DNA of 64,000 bases from Phellopilus nigrolimitatus. Taxonomy: Eukaryota > Basidiomycota > Agaricomycetes > Hymenochaetales > Hymenochaetaceae. The notes below the pieces were generated by a model. That model was not told the DNA's origin. It made no database searches and was given only the letters and a program-made list of their open reading frames with translations. This document shows positions 47,822 to 59,600 of the stretch, in pieces. Positions within the stretch are counted from its first letter, which is position 1. Each line of letters starts with the position of its first letter. The translations under genes were made by a program, and so were the position numbers. The stretch is taken from positions 186,001 to 250,000 of the forward strand of contig JAJOHG010000021.1 of the NCBI GenBank assembly GCA_021029095.1, written 5' to 3'.

Positions 47822-49459
47822 ATGGCGAGTCTCATTGCTATCCTCGATCTCAAAGGCAAACCTCTCATCCAGCGGTCGTACCGAGACGACGTGCCGCCAT
47901 CCTACGTCGAACGCTTTCTCCCACTCGTGCTCGAGATTGAGGAGGAGGGGCAGCAAGTCACGCCATGTTTCTCGAGCCAAGGGATCAATTATTTGCACGT
48001 CCGGCATAGCAACCTCTATCGTGTGTACGATTCGCTCGTTTAACGTCCGTTGTTCCTCAACGCGCTCTAGTCCTCGCTCTCTCAAAACGCAACACAAATG
48101 CCGCCGAAATCATCATATTTCTCCACAGGCTATCGTCCGTGCTCGTCGAATACTTCAAGGAACTTGAGGAGGAGTCAATACGAGACAATTTCGTGATCAT
48201 TTACGAGCTCATGGACGAGATGATGGACTTCGGATACCCGCAGACGACGGAAAGCAAGATCCTGCAAGAGTAAGAAACAACTTATATGTTCCGACGAACG
48301 CTCATGCTGTCTTAGATACATCACACAAGAGTCACATCAACTAGAAGTGCAGGTCCGGCCACCCATGGCCGTAACGAACGCAGTATCGTGGAGGTCAGAA
48401 GGTATCAAATACCGCAAGAATGAGGTGTTCCTAGATGTGATAGAAAGCGTAAATATGCTAGTGCGTACAATCCACTACTACTATAAGCACAGTACTCATG
48501 AGTTTACAGGTTAACGCTAACGGCAATGTCATTCGATCAGAGATTCTCGGTGCTGTCAAAATGAAATGCTATCTGTCTGGAATGCCCGAGTTACGGCTGG
48601 GCTTGAACGACAAGGTGATGTTCGAGAGCACCGGGCGGAGTAAGCATATAAACGCAACATCACATACCTTCTTCTGACTGACTCGTCTGCACAGCTGCGC
48701 GAGGGAAGGCGATAGAGATGGAGGACGTCAAGTTCCACCAGTGCGTGCGGCTCTCGCGCTTCGAGAACGACCGCACGATCTCGTTCATCCCGCCGGACGG
48801 CGAATTCGAGCTGATGTCATACCGGCTCTCAACACCCGTGAAGCCGCTAATCTGGGCAGAGGCCGCCGTCGAGAGCCACAAGGGCAGCCGCATCGAGTAT
48901 ATGGTCAAAGTCAAGGCGCAGTTCAAGCGCCGCAGCTCTGCGAACAATGTTGAGATCTATGTACCCGTACCCGACGACGCGAGCAGCCCCAAGTTCCGCG
49001 CGGCGACGGGCAGCGTGCAGTACGCGCCCGATAAAAGTGCGTTCGTGTGGAAGATAAAGCAGCTCGCGGGCGGGCGCGAGTTCCTCATGCGGGCACACTT
49101 TGCGCTGCCGAGTGTCCGGAACGGCAAGTCACCCGTCTCTTGACCGATCCTATCTTTTGTATTTCTTTCGCTCACGTTGTGGAATAGAAAACGACGTGGA
49201 ACGCCGCGCGCCAATAACCATCAAGTTCGAGATCCCGTACTTCACTGTCTCAGGAATCCAGGTGCGGTACCTTAAGATCGTAGAGAAAAGCGGTTACCAG
49301 GCGTTACCCTGGGTGCGGTACATCACACAGCACGGGGACGATTATAGGTGCGCTTCGGTCCTCCATTCTTTTCGACGCGGGCTAAAACAATCTGTTTGTT
49401 TACTTTTCAGCTTACGAACGGCGCTGGACAAGGGTAGTGCACCTATTGTTCCTATGTAA
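47822..49459 (+). CDS. APM1: AP-1 clathrin adaptor complex, mu subunit
   Basis: Medium chain of AP-1, which sorts cargo with tyrosine signals at the trans-Golgi network and endosomes. CDS: join(47822..48020, 48071..48269, 48316..48460, 48510..48639, 48695..49123, 49188..49347, 49411..49459), 436 aa. The longin-like N-terminus is MASLIAILDLKGKPLIQRSY ... NLYLLALSKRNTNAAEIIIF. Then come DNFVIIYELMDEMMDFGYPQ, the linker PMAVTNAVSWRSEGIKYRKN, and the mu homology domain EVFLDVIESVNMLVNANGN ... DVKFHQCVRLSRFENDRTIS ... IPYFTVSGIQVRYLKIVEKS then GYQALPWVRYITQHGDDY. Exon 5 ends with a GC donor (g/gcaagt), which gives VRNENDVERRAPITIKFE. The C-terminus SLRTALDKGSAPIVPM is longer than the usual ...LRT ending. 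Confidence 0.95.
49124..49187 (+). other. GC-AG intron in APM1
   Basis: The donor is aacg/gcaagt, the textbook GC consensus; the acceptor is ggaatag. Reading through instead meets TGA at 49,141-49,143, while splicing joins the conserved VRN-E-ND and keeps the frame. Confidence 0.9.
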
Positions 49460-49863
49460 TTTATTTCCTGTGCAATCTGTGTTTATTCGGTTATATCCGA
49501 CATTGTTTTGAACACACTCAATCGCTAAAGACAAATCGGCTTTAAACTCACTGACTTCTACAAGCTGAAGTCCGCAAACAATTGTATGTCCTCTTTTCGT
49601 TTAGGGATGAAAGATCAAAATATTTGATTCAAGACAAAGTTAGTGTTTCTGACTGACAGACTTCACTCTGCCAATCTCTAAGCAAGACAAACAATAGTGA
49701 GGAACCCCATTTTCTTGAATAACTTTCATCTTGAGTGTGCAAGCCAGCCATAGCACTGTTATACAGTTTCCTCCGGTAAAACTGGTAAGAAGCATATACA
49801 AGAAAGGGTAAGCACTTGATACATATTGTTACAATGTCCGGCTTTGTGGACTGATCCCGCTGC
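49460..49863. other. Intergenic interval after APM1
   Basis: Convergent 3' ends of APM1 (plus) and the first dioxygenase copy (minus). AT-rich, no gene seen. Confidence 0.5.
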
Positions 49864-51105
49864 TTAAACTGGCCTGTATTCCATCCCCAAGGCCTCTCGC
49901 CAGGTCTCAGGACCCTGTACGTTTATGGACGTAGTCAGCGAAGCTATCCCTGTTTGACGCACGCCACACACCTTCCTGTTCTTGATCCTCCGGTTCCTAT
50001 TCCTCCTGACGAGCCACTCTTTCGTCGTCACATTTGGCTCGAACTTCTGTCTCTGCTCCGGTGTCATCTTCTCCGCCAAATCTTTGATCGTTTCACTTGC
50101 ATCCTTCAGCATGCGAAGGGGCACATTGTACCCGGGACGAGTATGAAACACGAGCGACCAACGCGTGCTCAGCGCCTGAGCGCCAGGCGGAACAACAACA
50201 CGATGCAAGCTAGAGCGCAGAATCCCGCCGGAGAACAGCGTGAGCGTATCCCCTATGTTGCTTACCGCGTGTCCGGGCAGTGGGCGAACGTATTGCCACT
50301 CATCACTTCCAGGCGGGAGCACCTGCAGCCCGCCAAGGCGGTTGTGCAGAAACGTCAGCGAGCCATAGTCCGTGTGTGCGCCGAGCGTGACGTCGACTTT
50401 CCCCTTCGCATCCTGCACCCTCGATGGGTCCAAATTCTTGGTGACGCGCGCTTCAGACCCGCCGGGGTTGCCGTCCGCATGGCACTCAAGTAGCGCACCG
50501 GCAGGTAGGCCGAGCTTCTTCTCAAAGATTGAGAGGACCGTGTTGTTGACCTCGATAGACTTGTGCACGAAGGGCAGGATGGTCGAGTCCATGCGCGCGA
50601 CTACAGTCGGCGGGTAGGTGCGGTGGACGACGCTGGGATACGCGAGGGCGTCGTCTTTAGCGACGTTGATGTACTCGACCTTGTCGACGCTGCCGTATTC
50701 GTCGGTCGCGGTCGATCCCGCTGCTTTGTATCTTTTTGCAGCGTCAACGACTTTCGCTGAATCAGAGTGGGGTTGTTCTGCTCACCCATACGAGTCACCT
50801 CCGTCACCTTGATCGAATTCCAGCTTCTTGTCCAAGGGAAGGTCAAAAAACTCCTCTCCCATCTTAAACATCTCGTCAACTTCATGCTCTGCGCCATGAT
50901 TCTTCAGGCTAGACTCTCGTCCAATTATCTGCGAACATATGTTTACAGCTGATTGTCACGTACTACCAAAATCCCAGTTCTGTGGCAGCCTTCCAGAGCT
51001 TGTCGATTTCTTGCTCGTTCCAGATTTGATAAGAGCGAAGTCGACGGCAAGCAGAGGGTAGGTGGGAACATTATCCGGGAAAGGAGGCAGAGTTATACCA
51101 GGCAT
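49864..51105 (-). pseudogene. 2-oxoglutarate/Fe(II) dioxygenase, isopenicillin-N-synthase-like, copy A (frameshift in exon 1)
   Basis: Tandem paralogue of the copy at 51,858-53,131. Exon 1 starts MPGITLPPFPDNVPTYPLLA. After IKSG (about 51,020) one base is missing relative to copy B, so the family sequence EQEIDKLWKAATELGFWY is out of frame. Everything downstream is intact: LKNHGAEHEVDEMFKMGEEF, GYKAAGSTATDEYG, VAKDDALAYPSVVHRTYPPT, MDSTILPFV, LGLPAGALLECHADG. The iron-binding HTD and distal His follow (GAHTDYGSLTFLHNRLGGLQ; SSLHRVV), then RWSLVFHTRP as 2-oxoglutarate-binding Arg-x-Ser. The last exon, after a gtgtgt...tacag intron, gives GPETWREALGMEYRPV. The substrate is unknown. Either a recent pseudogene or a one-base assembly error. 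Confidence 0.75.
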
Positions 51106-51857
51106 GCTGCAGCGATTAATACGGGAGTTTCAGAAAATTATTTGCCAATGAGTGGGAAGACAGCTGAGATGTGCAATTCCAGTCTCCGCAGTCCCCGTAG
51201 ATTCTCAAGCCGGGGCGGTTATATAACCCTAGTACGAAGCCCGCATCTGAGACATACTATACTTATTACATGTCAACTGATCATTCGGGGACTCAAGTTG
51301 GAGTAAAAAGCACACACCACTCCGCTCTGCTATCAAGAAGAGGAAGCACAATCAATTCTTAGATGCAGAACTTCGTCGCAAGATGGCGTGCAGTTGAGCG
51401 CCATACCCACTCGAAGAAAATTGATATCAGATAAGAGTTGCAGGCAGTCAGCAGCGTGCCTGCGATGGCATGAAGTAGCGTGAAGTCACTTGCTGGAAAA
51501 AAATGCATGACTGTAAGATCCAAATTGCAGCTCATGGTAATTGTGTGTCATTCCGATGATCGGCGCCACAATATACAAAGCTCCTGCTGCGGCCTTCAAC
51601 ACGTTGCTCTTAAGAAAAGAAAAACGGCTTCTGATTCGAGGACTTCGTTTCACTGAAAGGTAAGCAAGGAAAAATGATACAACAGAATATAATACAAAAG
51701 ATCATGATTCTTCATGCTGCAAACCACATATTGTATGCCTGCGGCCCTATTTCCATACTCCGTGAATTGTCTAGTAAAATTGCATAAGTAAAAAAGAAAG
51801 TGAGCACTTGCTACAAATAATACAGTTTATTTTATAGACCGGCCTACACTTTTTCTT
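51106..51857. other. Spacer between the tandem dioxygenase copies
   Basis: 750 bp without a supported gene; it would hold the promoter of copy A and the terminator of copy B. Just upstream of the start the two copies show no long obvious identity. Confidence 0.45.
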
Positions 51858-53131
51858 TTAAATCGCCTCTGGTTCGTGTTCCATTCCTTGGCTTGCTCGC
51901 CAGGTCTCAGGCCCCTATAAGATGTTAAAAGTACTTAGAAAAGCTATACACGTACTCAATCAATCTCACGCACCGTCCTGTTATTGATCCTCTGATTTTT
52001 CTTCCGTCTAACAATCCACTCACTCGCAGTCGCATTCGGCTCGAACTTTTCTCTCTCCTCTGGACCCATCTTCTCCGCCATTCTGTTGATCGCTTCACTC
52101 GCATCCTTCAGCATGCGAAGTTGCACTCCGTTCCCAGGGCGTGTCAAGAACACGAGCGACCAGCGCGAGTGTAGTGCCTGCGCGCCAGGAGGGGGCACTA
52201 CGCGGTGTAAATTAGAATGCAGGATCCCACCGGAGAACAGTGTGAGCGCATCCCCGACGTTGCACAGCACGTGCCCGGGCAGCGGGCGCACGTACTGCCA
52301 GTCACTGCTCCCGGGCGGAAGCACCTGCAGTCCACCCAGACGGTTGTACAAAAGTGTGAGCGAGCCGAAGTCCGTGTGCGCACCCAGCGTGACGTCGACT
52401 TTCTCCTTCACGCCTTGTGAAACAGCGGCATCATTTACCTTCGGCGGGGTCTTGATGACACGTGCTTCGGTTCCGGTAGGGTCGCCGTCTGCGTGGCAGC
52501 TGAGGAGAACGCCTGCGGGGAGACCAAGCTTCTTCTCGAATACCGAGAGAATCGTGTTGGTGACTTCGACAGCCTTGCGCACGAATGGTCGGATCGGTCG
52601 AGTCCATGTGCGTGTTCACGGGCGATGGATAAGTGCGGTGGACAATAGCGGGATATGCAAGTGCGTCATCTTTGGCGACATCAATGAACTCGGCGGCGTC
52701 GACATTACCATATCCATCTGTCGCAGTCGAGCCCGCCGCTTTGTAGCTTTTTGCCATGTCAGCATAGCTTTCTTTCTCAGTGATTTAGACGGATTGATGC
52801 ACTCACCCGAACGACCGGCCTTCGTCACCTTGCTCGAACTTCAACTTCTCGTCCATGGGAAGATCCATAAATTCCTTTCCCATATTGAACATCTCGTCGA
52901 CTTCGTGGTCCGCGCCATGATTTTTCAGGCTGGAAACACATCTAACTTATCGGTGAAGATGTTCACTTCCCAAGAAACCGATACGCACTACCAAAAGCCT
53001 ATCTCTGTAGCAGCTTTCCAGAGCTTGTTGATTTCTTGCGCGTCTCCAGACTTGATAAGAGTAAAATCGATTATCATCAAAGGATGTGTTGGGACATCAT
53101 CCGGGAAAGGAGGCAGAGTTATTCCAGGCAT
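51858..53131 (-). pseudogene. 2-oxoglutarate/Fe(II) dioxygenase, isopenicillin-N-synthase-like, copy B (frameshift in exon 3)
   Basis: Same exon plan as copy A. Exon 1 is intact: MPGITLPPFPDDVPTHPLMI ... LIKSGDAQEINKLWKAATEI then GFWY. Exon 2 gives LKNHGADHEVDEMFNMGKEF ... KFEQGDEGRSFG. Exon 3 gives YKAAGSTATDGYGNVDAAEF ... PSPVNTHMDST, after which one extra base (near 52,595) throws the frame. The continuation IRPFVRKAVEVTNTILSVFE is in the next frame and then intact: AHTDFGSLTLLYNRLGGLQV, SNLHRVV, SRWSLVFLTRP, and the last exon GPETWRASQGMEHEPEAI. So copies A and B carry different one-base lesions at different sites. The catalytic His-x-Asp...His residues are all still encoded. Confidence 0.75.
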
Positions 53132-54176
53132 ATCGCAGCAGAATATACGAGTGTTTCAGATGTCTAGTCAAGTAGAGGGTTATCCAGAGAACGTGCAGGT
53201 GGTTTCTCCACGGAGCGTATAGATAACACGCCCCAGAAGTAACGTCTATATTATGCATTTCTTTCACGTTAACCGATCAGCCCGAGAATCCGAGTTAGAG
53301 AGAAATACACGCCTCTTCCGTAACAGAAAGACAATTTTATATCGTCTCATATAAGAAGACGAAGAGTCCTGCAAGAGACCACATGTGGTGCACTCATGAT
53401 GTCAGGATAGTTGTCTATACGCCTTCTTTAAGCCTAGTAAGCCGCGAGAGAACCCAAAGAGTCCCGAGTGCTGTGGGAATAAGAGGGCACGTAGACGAGC
53501 AGTTTTGGCGCGTATCCCGAGGTATCCGGAGAAGCAAGAGAAGACAAAGTATCGTCCATCAGCACTATCTGCTTGTGTTACCGGGTAATTGAAGTCAAAG
53601 GATATGTTTCATACGCCCCGCGCAAGAATGTATCATGCTCATAGAGTGGGACTATTATCGAGCAAATTGTCCGGTTGCAGCAGTACAAGTCGCACGTTCA
53701 TGCCGATTTCATAAACGTCAGATAATTTGAGGTTAATCCAGATGAATTGTTTGATTTGAGTACTGCTATTAGTAGCAGATCTTAGCAGGTTCGGTGTCTC
53801 GAACGCACATTGGCATGAGTGCAAGGACAAGGATTCGCTGACGCCGATCACCTTCCGCCTTCGGGTGTCTGGAAATGAAAATTCATCCTAATCGAGTAGG
53901 CCGTGGGCGGCATCGGCGGCAGGCTGCTGCAAGCTGCAGAATTCAAGTCTGGCTACATTCTACGGGGTTCATAAGAAAATCAAGAATGTCTGCACTATGG
54001 TGACACTTTCATTATTTATAAATATGCTACATTTTACTAAAAAAAGACATTCAAAATCCGTTTCCCAGAAACAAAAAATGTCACTCCGAGAGTCCGAGTA
54101 ACGTAAGCACCATCTTTCTTGAAAATCCTATGTAATTTCTTACCCTCAATCTCCACAAATCTAGCCCAAACTCAAG
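53132..54176. other. Interval without a supported gene
   Basis: About 1 kb, AT-rich toward 54,000-54,120. Short open frames only. Confidence 0.45.
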
Positions 54177-55879
54177 TCATTTCGACCGCCCGCTCGAGCG
54201 TGGACGCAGCACGAGGCTTGCCATTACCCGCCGTACCGGGAGCACCTTTGGGAATGTCAGTCTTTCCCGTTGGCCCTGCGTCTCCTGCATTCCTGATGCA
54301 TCTTTCGAGTCCGGACTCCCATGAGTCGGCGATGGTGTGCTGATAACGAGTACTTCTTTGGTTCCTTCGCAGCTGAGGGTTTCGAGCGAATATGTGTCGC
54401 GCGCTGTCACAACGCGGTCTGCAATGAGCGCGCTTGCGGGGAGCGAAGGAAGTGGGGGTACCGGGGGAATGCCAGCCGCTTCGCAATCGCGTTCCTTGCT
54501 GCTTCTGGAGTCTCTATCTCCAAGCGAGCGCCACCGCCGGAGCGATTTCCAGGCGCGCCCGATGCTCTTGCTGCTTCGCAGTCCTCTCGCTCTCGATTGA
54601 CTCGAGGATCCTACTTCATTCGGCTTCATGGGAACCTTCGAGCAGGGAGTGGCGTAGGCACAGTCCTCTGAGCAGTTATAAATGATAGGAGTGCAGTTTG
54701 GGGTTGACGCATCCGAAATTGCAGACGAGCTAGATGCGTCGTCCTTCCCCGTAGGAGCGAGAGAGAAAATAGGCATAGGTGGAGGAGGCGAGCTGCGTCT
54801 CGGGAGCCGAAAGTAAGATATGGAAAGCGAAAGCCCGCGCTTGAGCCTCTTCCCTGTCCCAGATTTTTCTGCCGCTCCATCGCCGACGCCCTCGGTTCGA
54901 GTCTCTGCTTCCGCGACCGTTGGAACTTTTTGACGCCACTTGGTCCGGAAGTTGCCTTCTCAACGTCTTTGGATCGATGGCCGTCTGTTGCCGTGCACGC
55001 CTTTTCTCCCTTTCAGGCCTCTCCATCGCCCTGCGTGGCGACAGAGTTGCTTCGCGACCTACTTCCATTGATGCTGGAGCTCGTACCTGGACTTGCATTC
55101 GCAACGATCACAATCGACTTCCTCTTCGAAGCGGGGATGGGCATGACGACGCCCTGCACGTACATCGACGAGCGCGAGAAGATGGGAGTCTGTTCTGCCG
55201 CGAGCCAGTTATGCTTCTCAAGACTTCCGGTGGACGCCTGCGACGATAAGGTAGTGCATGATGATTTGGCAGAGTGAGGGCTTAGAGGGGAGCTCGATGG
55301 TCCACTGGAGGATGAGGGGAAAGAGGCGGCGGAATGCGAAGAGCTCTCGACTTCAGGCGCGGAGAGAAATTCAGAAAGAACCCATTTTAGCAATAGTATG
55401 GGAGCTTACTACTTGAGGACCTCCGGTTCTCAACTTGCGAGACATCAGTGACCGCCGCCGGACGTCGCCTAGAAGCTGAGCGCGATGCCCGGTACGTAGG
55501 GTTCGAGTTGTCATTGTCCGCCCAGCTGGTCCCTAGGCTGTCCGAGTTAAGCGCGGAGGTGCTCGCCGATCTCTGTGCAGGCTTGGGTCGGGATGTGTCC
55601 GACATGTTGCTCTCTTTGCCCTTACCAGAATTATCGAGCTCGGAGAGACTGGAATATGAAACTACTGGACCAGCGAGCGGCGAGGAGCGGTATATCTGCG
55701 AGCGTGGCCTATGTCGGGGGCTTGGACCCAGACTGTGTCCGATGGTCGGAGGAGGATGGGCGTAGCAAATCCGTCGAGTTCGGAAGCTTCAGACTACCGC
55801 CTGCGAGCTCGCCTTGGTAAGACGAGTAGCGATGCGGCGGCGGAGGGCGCATTGGGGAGGGTGGGGACGACGTCAACAT
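54177..55879 (-). CDS. Ser/Pro/Arg-rich disordered protein, uncharacterised
   Basis: I do not recognise the family. The likely start is ATG 55,879 (MLTSSPPSPMRPPPPHRYSS). Continuous reading meets TAG near 55,712, but an intron from gtagtc (GELAG/) to ...gtccag restores the frame into LSELDNSGKGKESNMSDTSR. Alternatively translation starts at MSDTSRPKPAQRS (55,605). A second intron follows SSS (gtagtaag...ctgaag), then an exon SSSHSAASFPSSSSGPSSSP ... SMYVQGVVMPIPASKRKSIV. A third, inferred intron (gtaggt...gttgag) joins to GNFRTKWRQKVPTVAEAETR and the long last exon ending LVLRPRSSGRSK. The composition is about one quarter Ser, with Pro/Arg patches and no membrane helix. Introns 1 and 3 are inferred only from frame and are uncertain. 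Confidence 0.5.
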
Positions 55880-56696
55880 GGTGGGCACAAAGCAAGTCGA
55901 GGTGTGCCCTCAGCAGCATGGATATCGCGCTATCTAACAGCGCGGTCAGATTTGTTCTCTAAACTAAATAAAAGAATGGCAACGCGCATCATGGCCGCCG
56001 TGCTCGGCGCGGCAGCGCACACCGGCGATCTGAGTCCGTTCGGCCTGACGCACTTCATCAGTCTTCCATAGACTGTATAGCCACAAGCCACAATCAAGAT
56101 TTGCACGTTCCAATTGGATGAAACGCGACCACAAAGAGGACATCTCCGGCAGCAAGCGTCGAATTTTGTATCGAAATGACGTTTGTTACTTCCTGTCTGG
56201 AAAAAAGTAGTTGGAGAATACTTTTCCATGGGAGCAAGACAGTTCACTACTGTCTGCAGGCGCTTCATATTTGAAAAGAGCTTATCCGATAGATATACAG
56301 TTGCTCGTAAGGTCCCGAATTCTGCGGGTTCAATCCGAATGGGGCAACGTTCCAACGTTACTTCCTTGTAATGCTTCCGAAAACGCGAGGTTTATTACTT
56401 GCTCCAGAAAGAAGGGCTAGATAGCAGGGGAACAAGGAAGATCAGGCACATAGAGGTATAAAGCGCAAGTTGCAAACCCTTTTTGGACTTAACTTTTCGG
56501 GACTGTATGCAAAGTAATCTGTCCTCCGAGGACTTATATAAACTGCTAGAAAAAGAGCCACATTCATACTAGCACTACGCTATCCAAGGAAGTGGATATA
56601 AGGAGCGTCTTTTCCACAAATATTATGTTCATTTCGGCTATCATTTAGATCTTCAGGCACATCCCTTGCATTTCCTTTCTTTTACTTTCCGGAGAA
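55880..56696. other. Interval without a supported gene
   Basis: Holds the upstream region of the Ser-rich gene and the 3' flank of the large membrane-protein gene. Short open frames on both strands lack recognisable features. Confidence 0.4.
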
Positions 56697-59600
56697 TTAC
56701 TCAGGCCGCCCCGAGCTGGAATATTTATCCAGAATCGCATTTAGCTCCAGGGTTTGATGGCTGACAGCCTCGGTATTATGCGCCGAGCACACCCTGAGAG
56801 CATCATGTCTGCGGTCGTAAGCTAGTGCGACACTGGTAAAACCGTCATTGACGGTGGCGCAGGCACTAGGTCGAGGCTTGGGATCCTGGTACCCCATCGG
56901 CGCCGGAGGCGGCCGTACATGCCGTAAAATCTTTCCGGTATCTCTAGACCAGATAAATAGGTCCCCGGCTAATGGCAATGTGCGTTGTGATTCGCAGTCA
57001 AGATTCGTCCAAGCCGTGCGAGAGTCAGCATAAATTTGGCTTACCTTCAGTTGACGATACGACGAGGTTATGGTCCACAGATGCGAATATGCTTTCTCCT
57101 CTGAAAAGGATATTGCGTCGTTCGGGGCGGTCAAATGTCTGACGGAGTGTGAGCTGAAGTCCAATACGCGTACAGTCGGACGATGCTGAAACCGAGTCCA
57201 CGTCCGCTGCTAGACTATAAAGTTCCGGAGGGAGCTAGCGGGTGAAAGTTGGTTTCAGCGTCGCATATAGAACGGCGCTATCTTCCGAAGTAGTCAAACT
57301 TGCCTGTCCGCGGTAGCTGACCAAAAGACCGAGTCCGTCGCCCTCCGGCATGACCTTTGCTGACGTCGCAGTATAATCTACTGCCGCCGAACTGTCCAGA
57401 ATTTCAATGAAATTAGCACGTTGAAGTACATGTGTGCAGCATCGAAACTGGTACATACCATTGTATCTCTTGTATGTCCGTGTTGTACGCTGCGAAAGGC
57501 ACAACGTAAATCGCGGAGGCTAGCAAATCATTCAAGTGAAAAGTTCACACACCCAGCATGTCCCTTTGCGGATTGGGAGCCTCTAAATCTTGCTCACCCA
57601 TAAACTCCGCGATACAAACCAGGCGCGAATTGTCAATGGCGGTGATGTCAATAATTAGCCACCCAGGAAAGGCAAATGAATTTAAAATCTTCAAGACGAG
57701 TGATGAGAATGAGAAAAGCATGCTTGAATAACATTGCACAATACATACCGAGCCAAATGAGTCCTTCGAATCGGAAATAAGTAAGAGACATCCATCCGTG
57801 CTTAGCTTGCACTCACGATATGGTGGATCACATCCTTCTCAGCGGCATAGAATGCTGCATAATGTGAGTCATTTGTTTGCCCACGAATACATACTAGAAT
57901 CCAACTCACTGCGCCCATTTCGTGCCCACTCAATTGCTTGTATTTCATGTGCAAGTTGAATGTCTCCTTGATAAACAACAGGCTTCGGGATTTTCTCTGT
58001 CAGTATGCAATACTAAAACCCAGGAGATACACTGCTGCTTACAGTATTACTCCAGACGGAAACACGGCTATGTAGTCTTGCCAAGAAGAACTCTCCGCTA
58101 TCGGACCTTTGTTGAAAGAATTGATTGGTGGTTGAATAAGTAATTGCAAATGAGCGTGCCCTTACCATAGTATTTCTCGAGCAACCTCGGGGAGAAGGAA
58201 CTCGCCGATCATCACCGCTGTCTGTCCGGTAAATCAGACGTGAGCGTAAGCGCATGACAAGAAAAGGCTGATGAGAACAAATAGTACGTACGCCCGTATC
58301 GTAGATCTTACAAGGCCCTGAAGCGCTTCAGATTCAATTCATAGTAAAGTAAGCGAAATTAATTGCATAGCAGACGGGAAACCATACTCTGTGCTGCCAA
58401 TGCATATCATTTTCCCATCCAAGCTATATGATACACACCTGGTGCCTCCGTTGTTTTGAGCTTCCGCTATCGGCGGAAATTTGTCGTTAAAGGGGACATA
58501 TTGATCTTTTGTCCCTTGTACTGTACCAATTTCTGTTGCCCGTTCCGGTTCAGGAGCAGTATAAAGATGTAAGCCTCCGTGGAATGGATTTGAAGGTTGT
58601 TCCGAGGTTGTTCCGGTACCACCTGGTGGTCGCGGTTGATCCGAGTGAGTCTGTTGCATCTCGACATCGTCCTTGAAATCGACATGGTCTATGTAGCTAT
58701 TCTTTCTGAAAAGCGCCAAAACACAGCCTCCAAACTTCGCATACAGTGACTTCGGCTTCAATGTCCTGAGCAACGAATAGATCCTCCGGGCCTCAAACTG
58801 CTGCTGATCGTAAATGAAGAATCTAGCGAGCGCGAAGAGTCCGATGGCGTGCATTGAGGTGAACGCCGAGGTCAATATTGACGTTACGATATGCTGGTGT
58901 CGTCGTCGAAGAATGATCATGAATCAACAGGAGCACTGCAAATATGCATATTCTCAAGATTTATCTCACCTGTGAAGAGAACGCAAAGAGGCAGAGCCCT
59001 ATCGAAAAAGTAGCCGAAGCTACGGTTAGAGAGATCATTGGCCCTCGGATGAGCCAGACCGATGCCCAAGGCGGCAAGTGGCGCACCAATGTTGACCTTT
59101 CAAAAGTCATACCAAATTCAAAACACAGGAGCTTAGCGATATGCTTACTGTGGTGCTTGCCGCCACGTAAGGCCAAGCAGGCTGTTTACCGCGGACGAAG
59201 TGCTAAATATTAACGAGCAGAACCAGAACGTGTTGATCGCGATGGTCAGCGTGGTGCTAGCCTGTGCAAACGAAAACTGCAGCGTCGTCGCGGTGACCGC
59301 GGAGAGGAAGGTTGCGATGAGAGTCATGTTGAGGTATCGCGAGAGCTCCGCTTGCTGTGCCTCCCAGATGACAGGAACGACTTGCGGACGGAAGTGAGAC
59401 ATTAGTGTTATGCCAGTAGCTTCATTCATAATTTATTACCTAAGTCTAAGAACTGCGATAAGCCGACGGCGACGGCGTCAAGCTTTTGACTGAGGAGTGG
59501 CAGTATGTCGACAAGGTGAATTTGAGTGTCATGAGCATTCTGCTGTCCGTCGGTGTCATTCTGGGCTGTAGGCAATAACCAAGATAAGACGCGAGCTATA

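Noticed and set aside
52086..53222. 378-codon plus-strand open frame
   Set aside because: Antisense to the dioxygenase copy B. It has Ser/Cys/Arg-rich random composition, and the real coding signal (HTD...H, exon plan shared with copy A) is on the minus strand.
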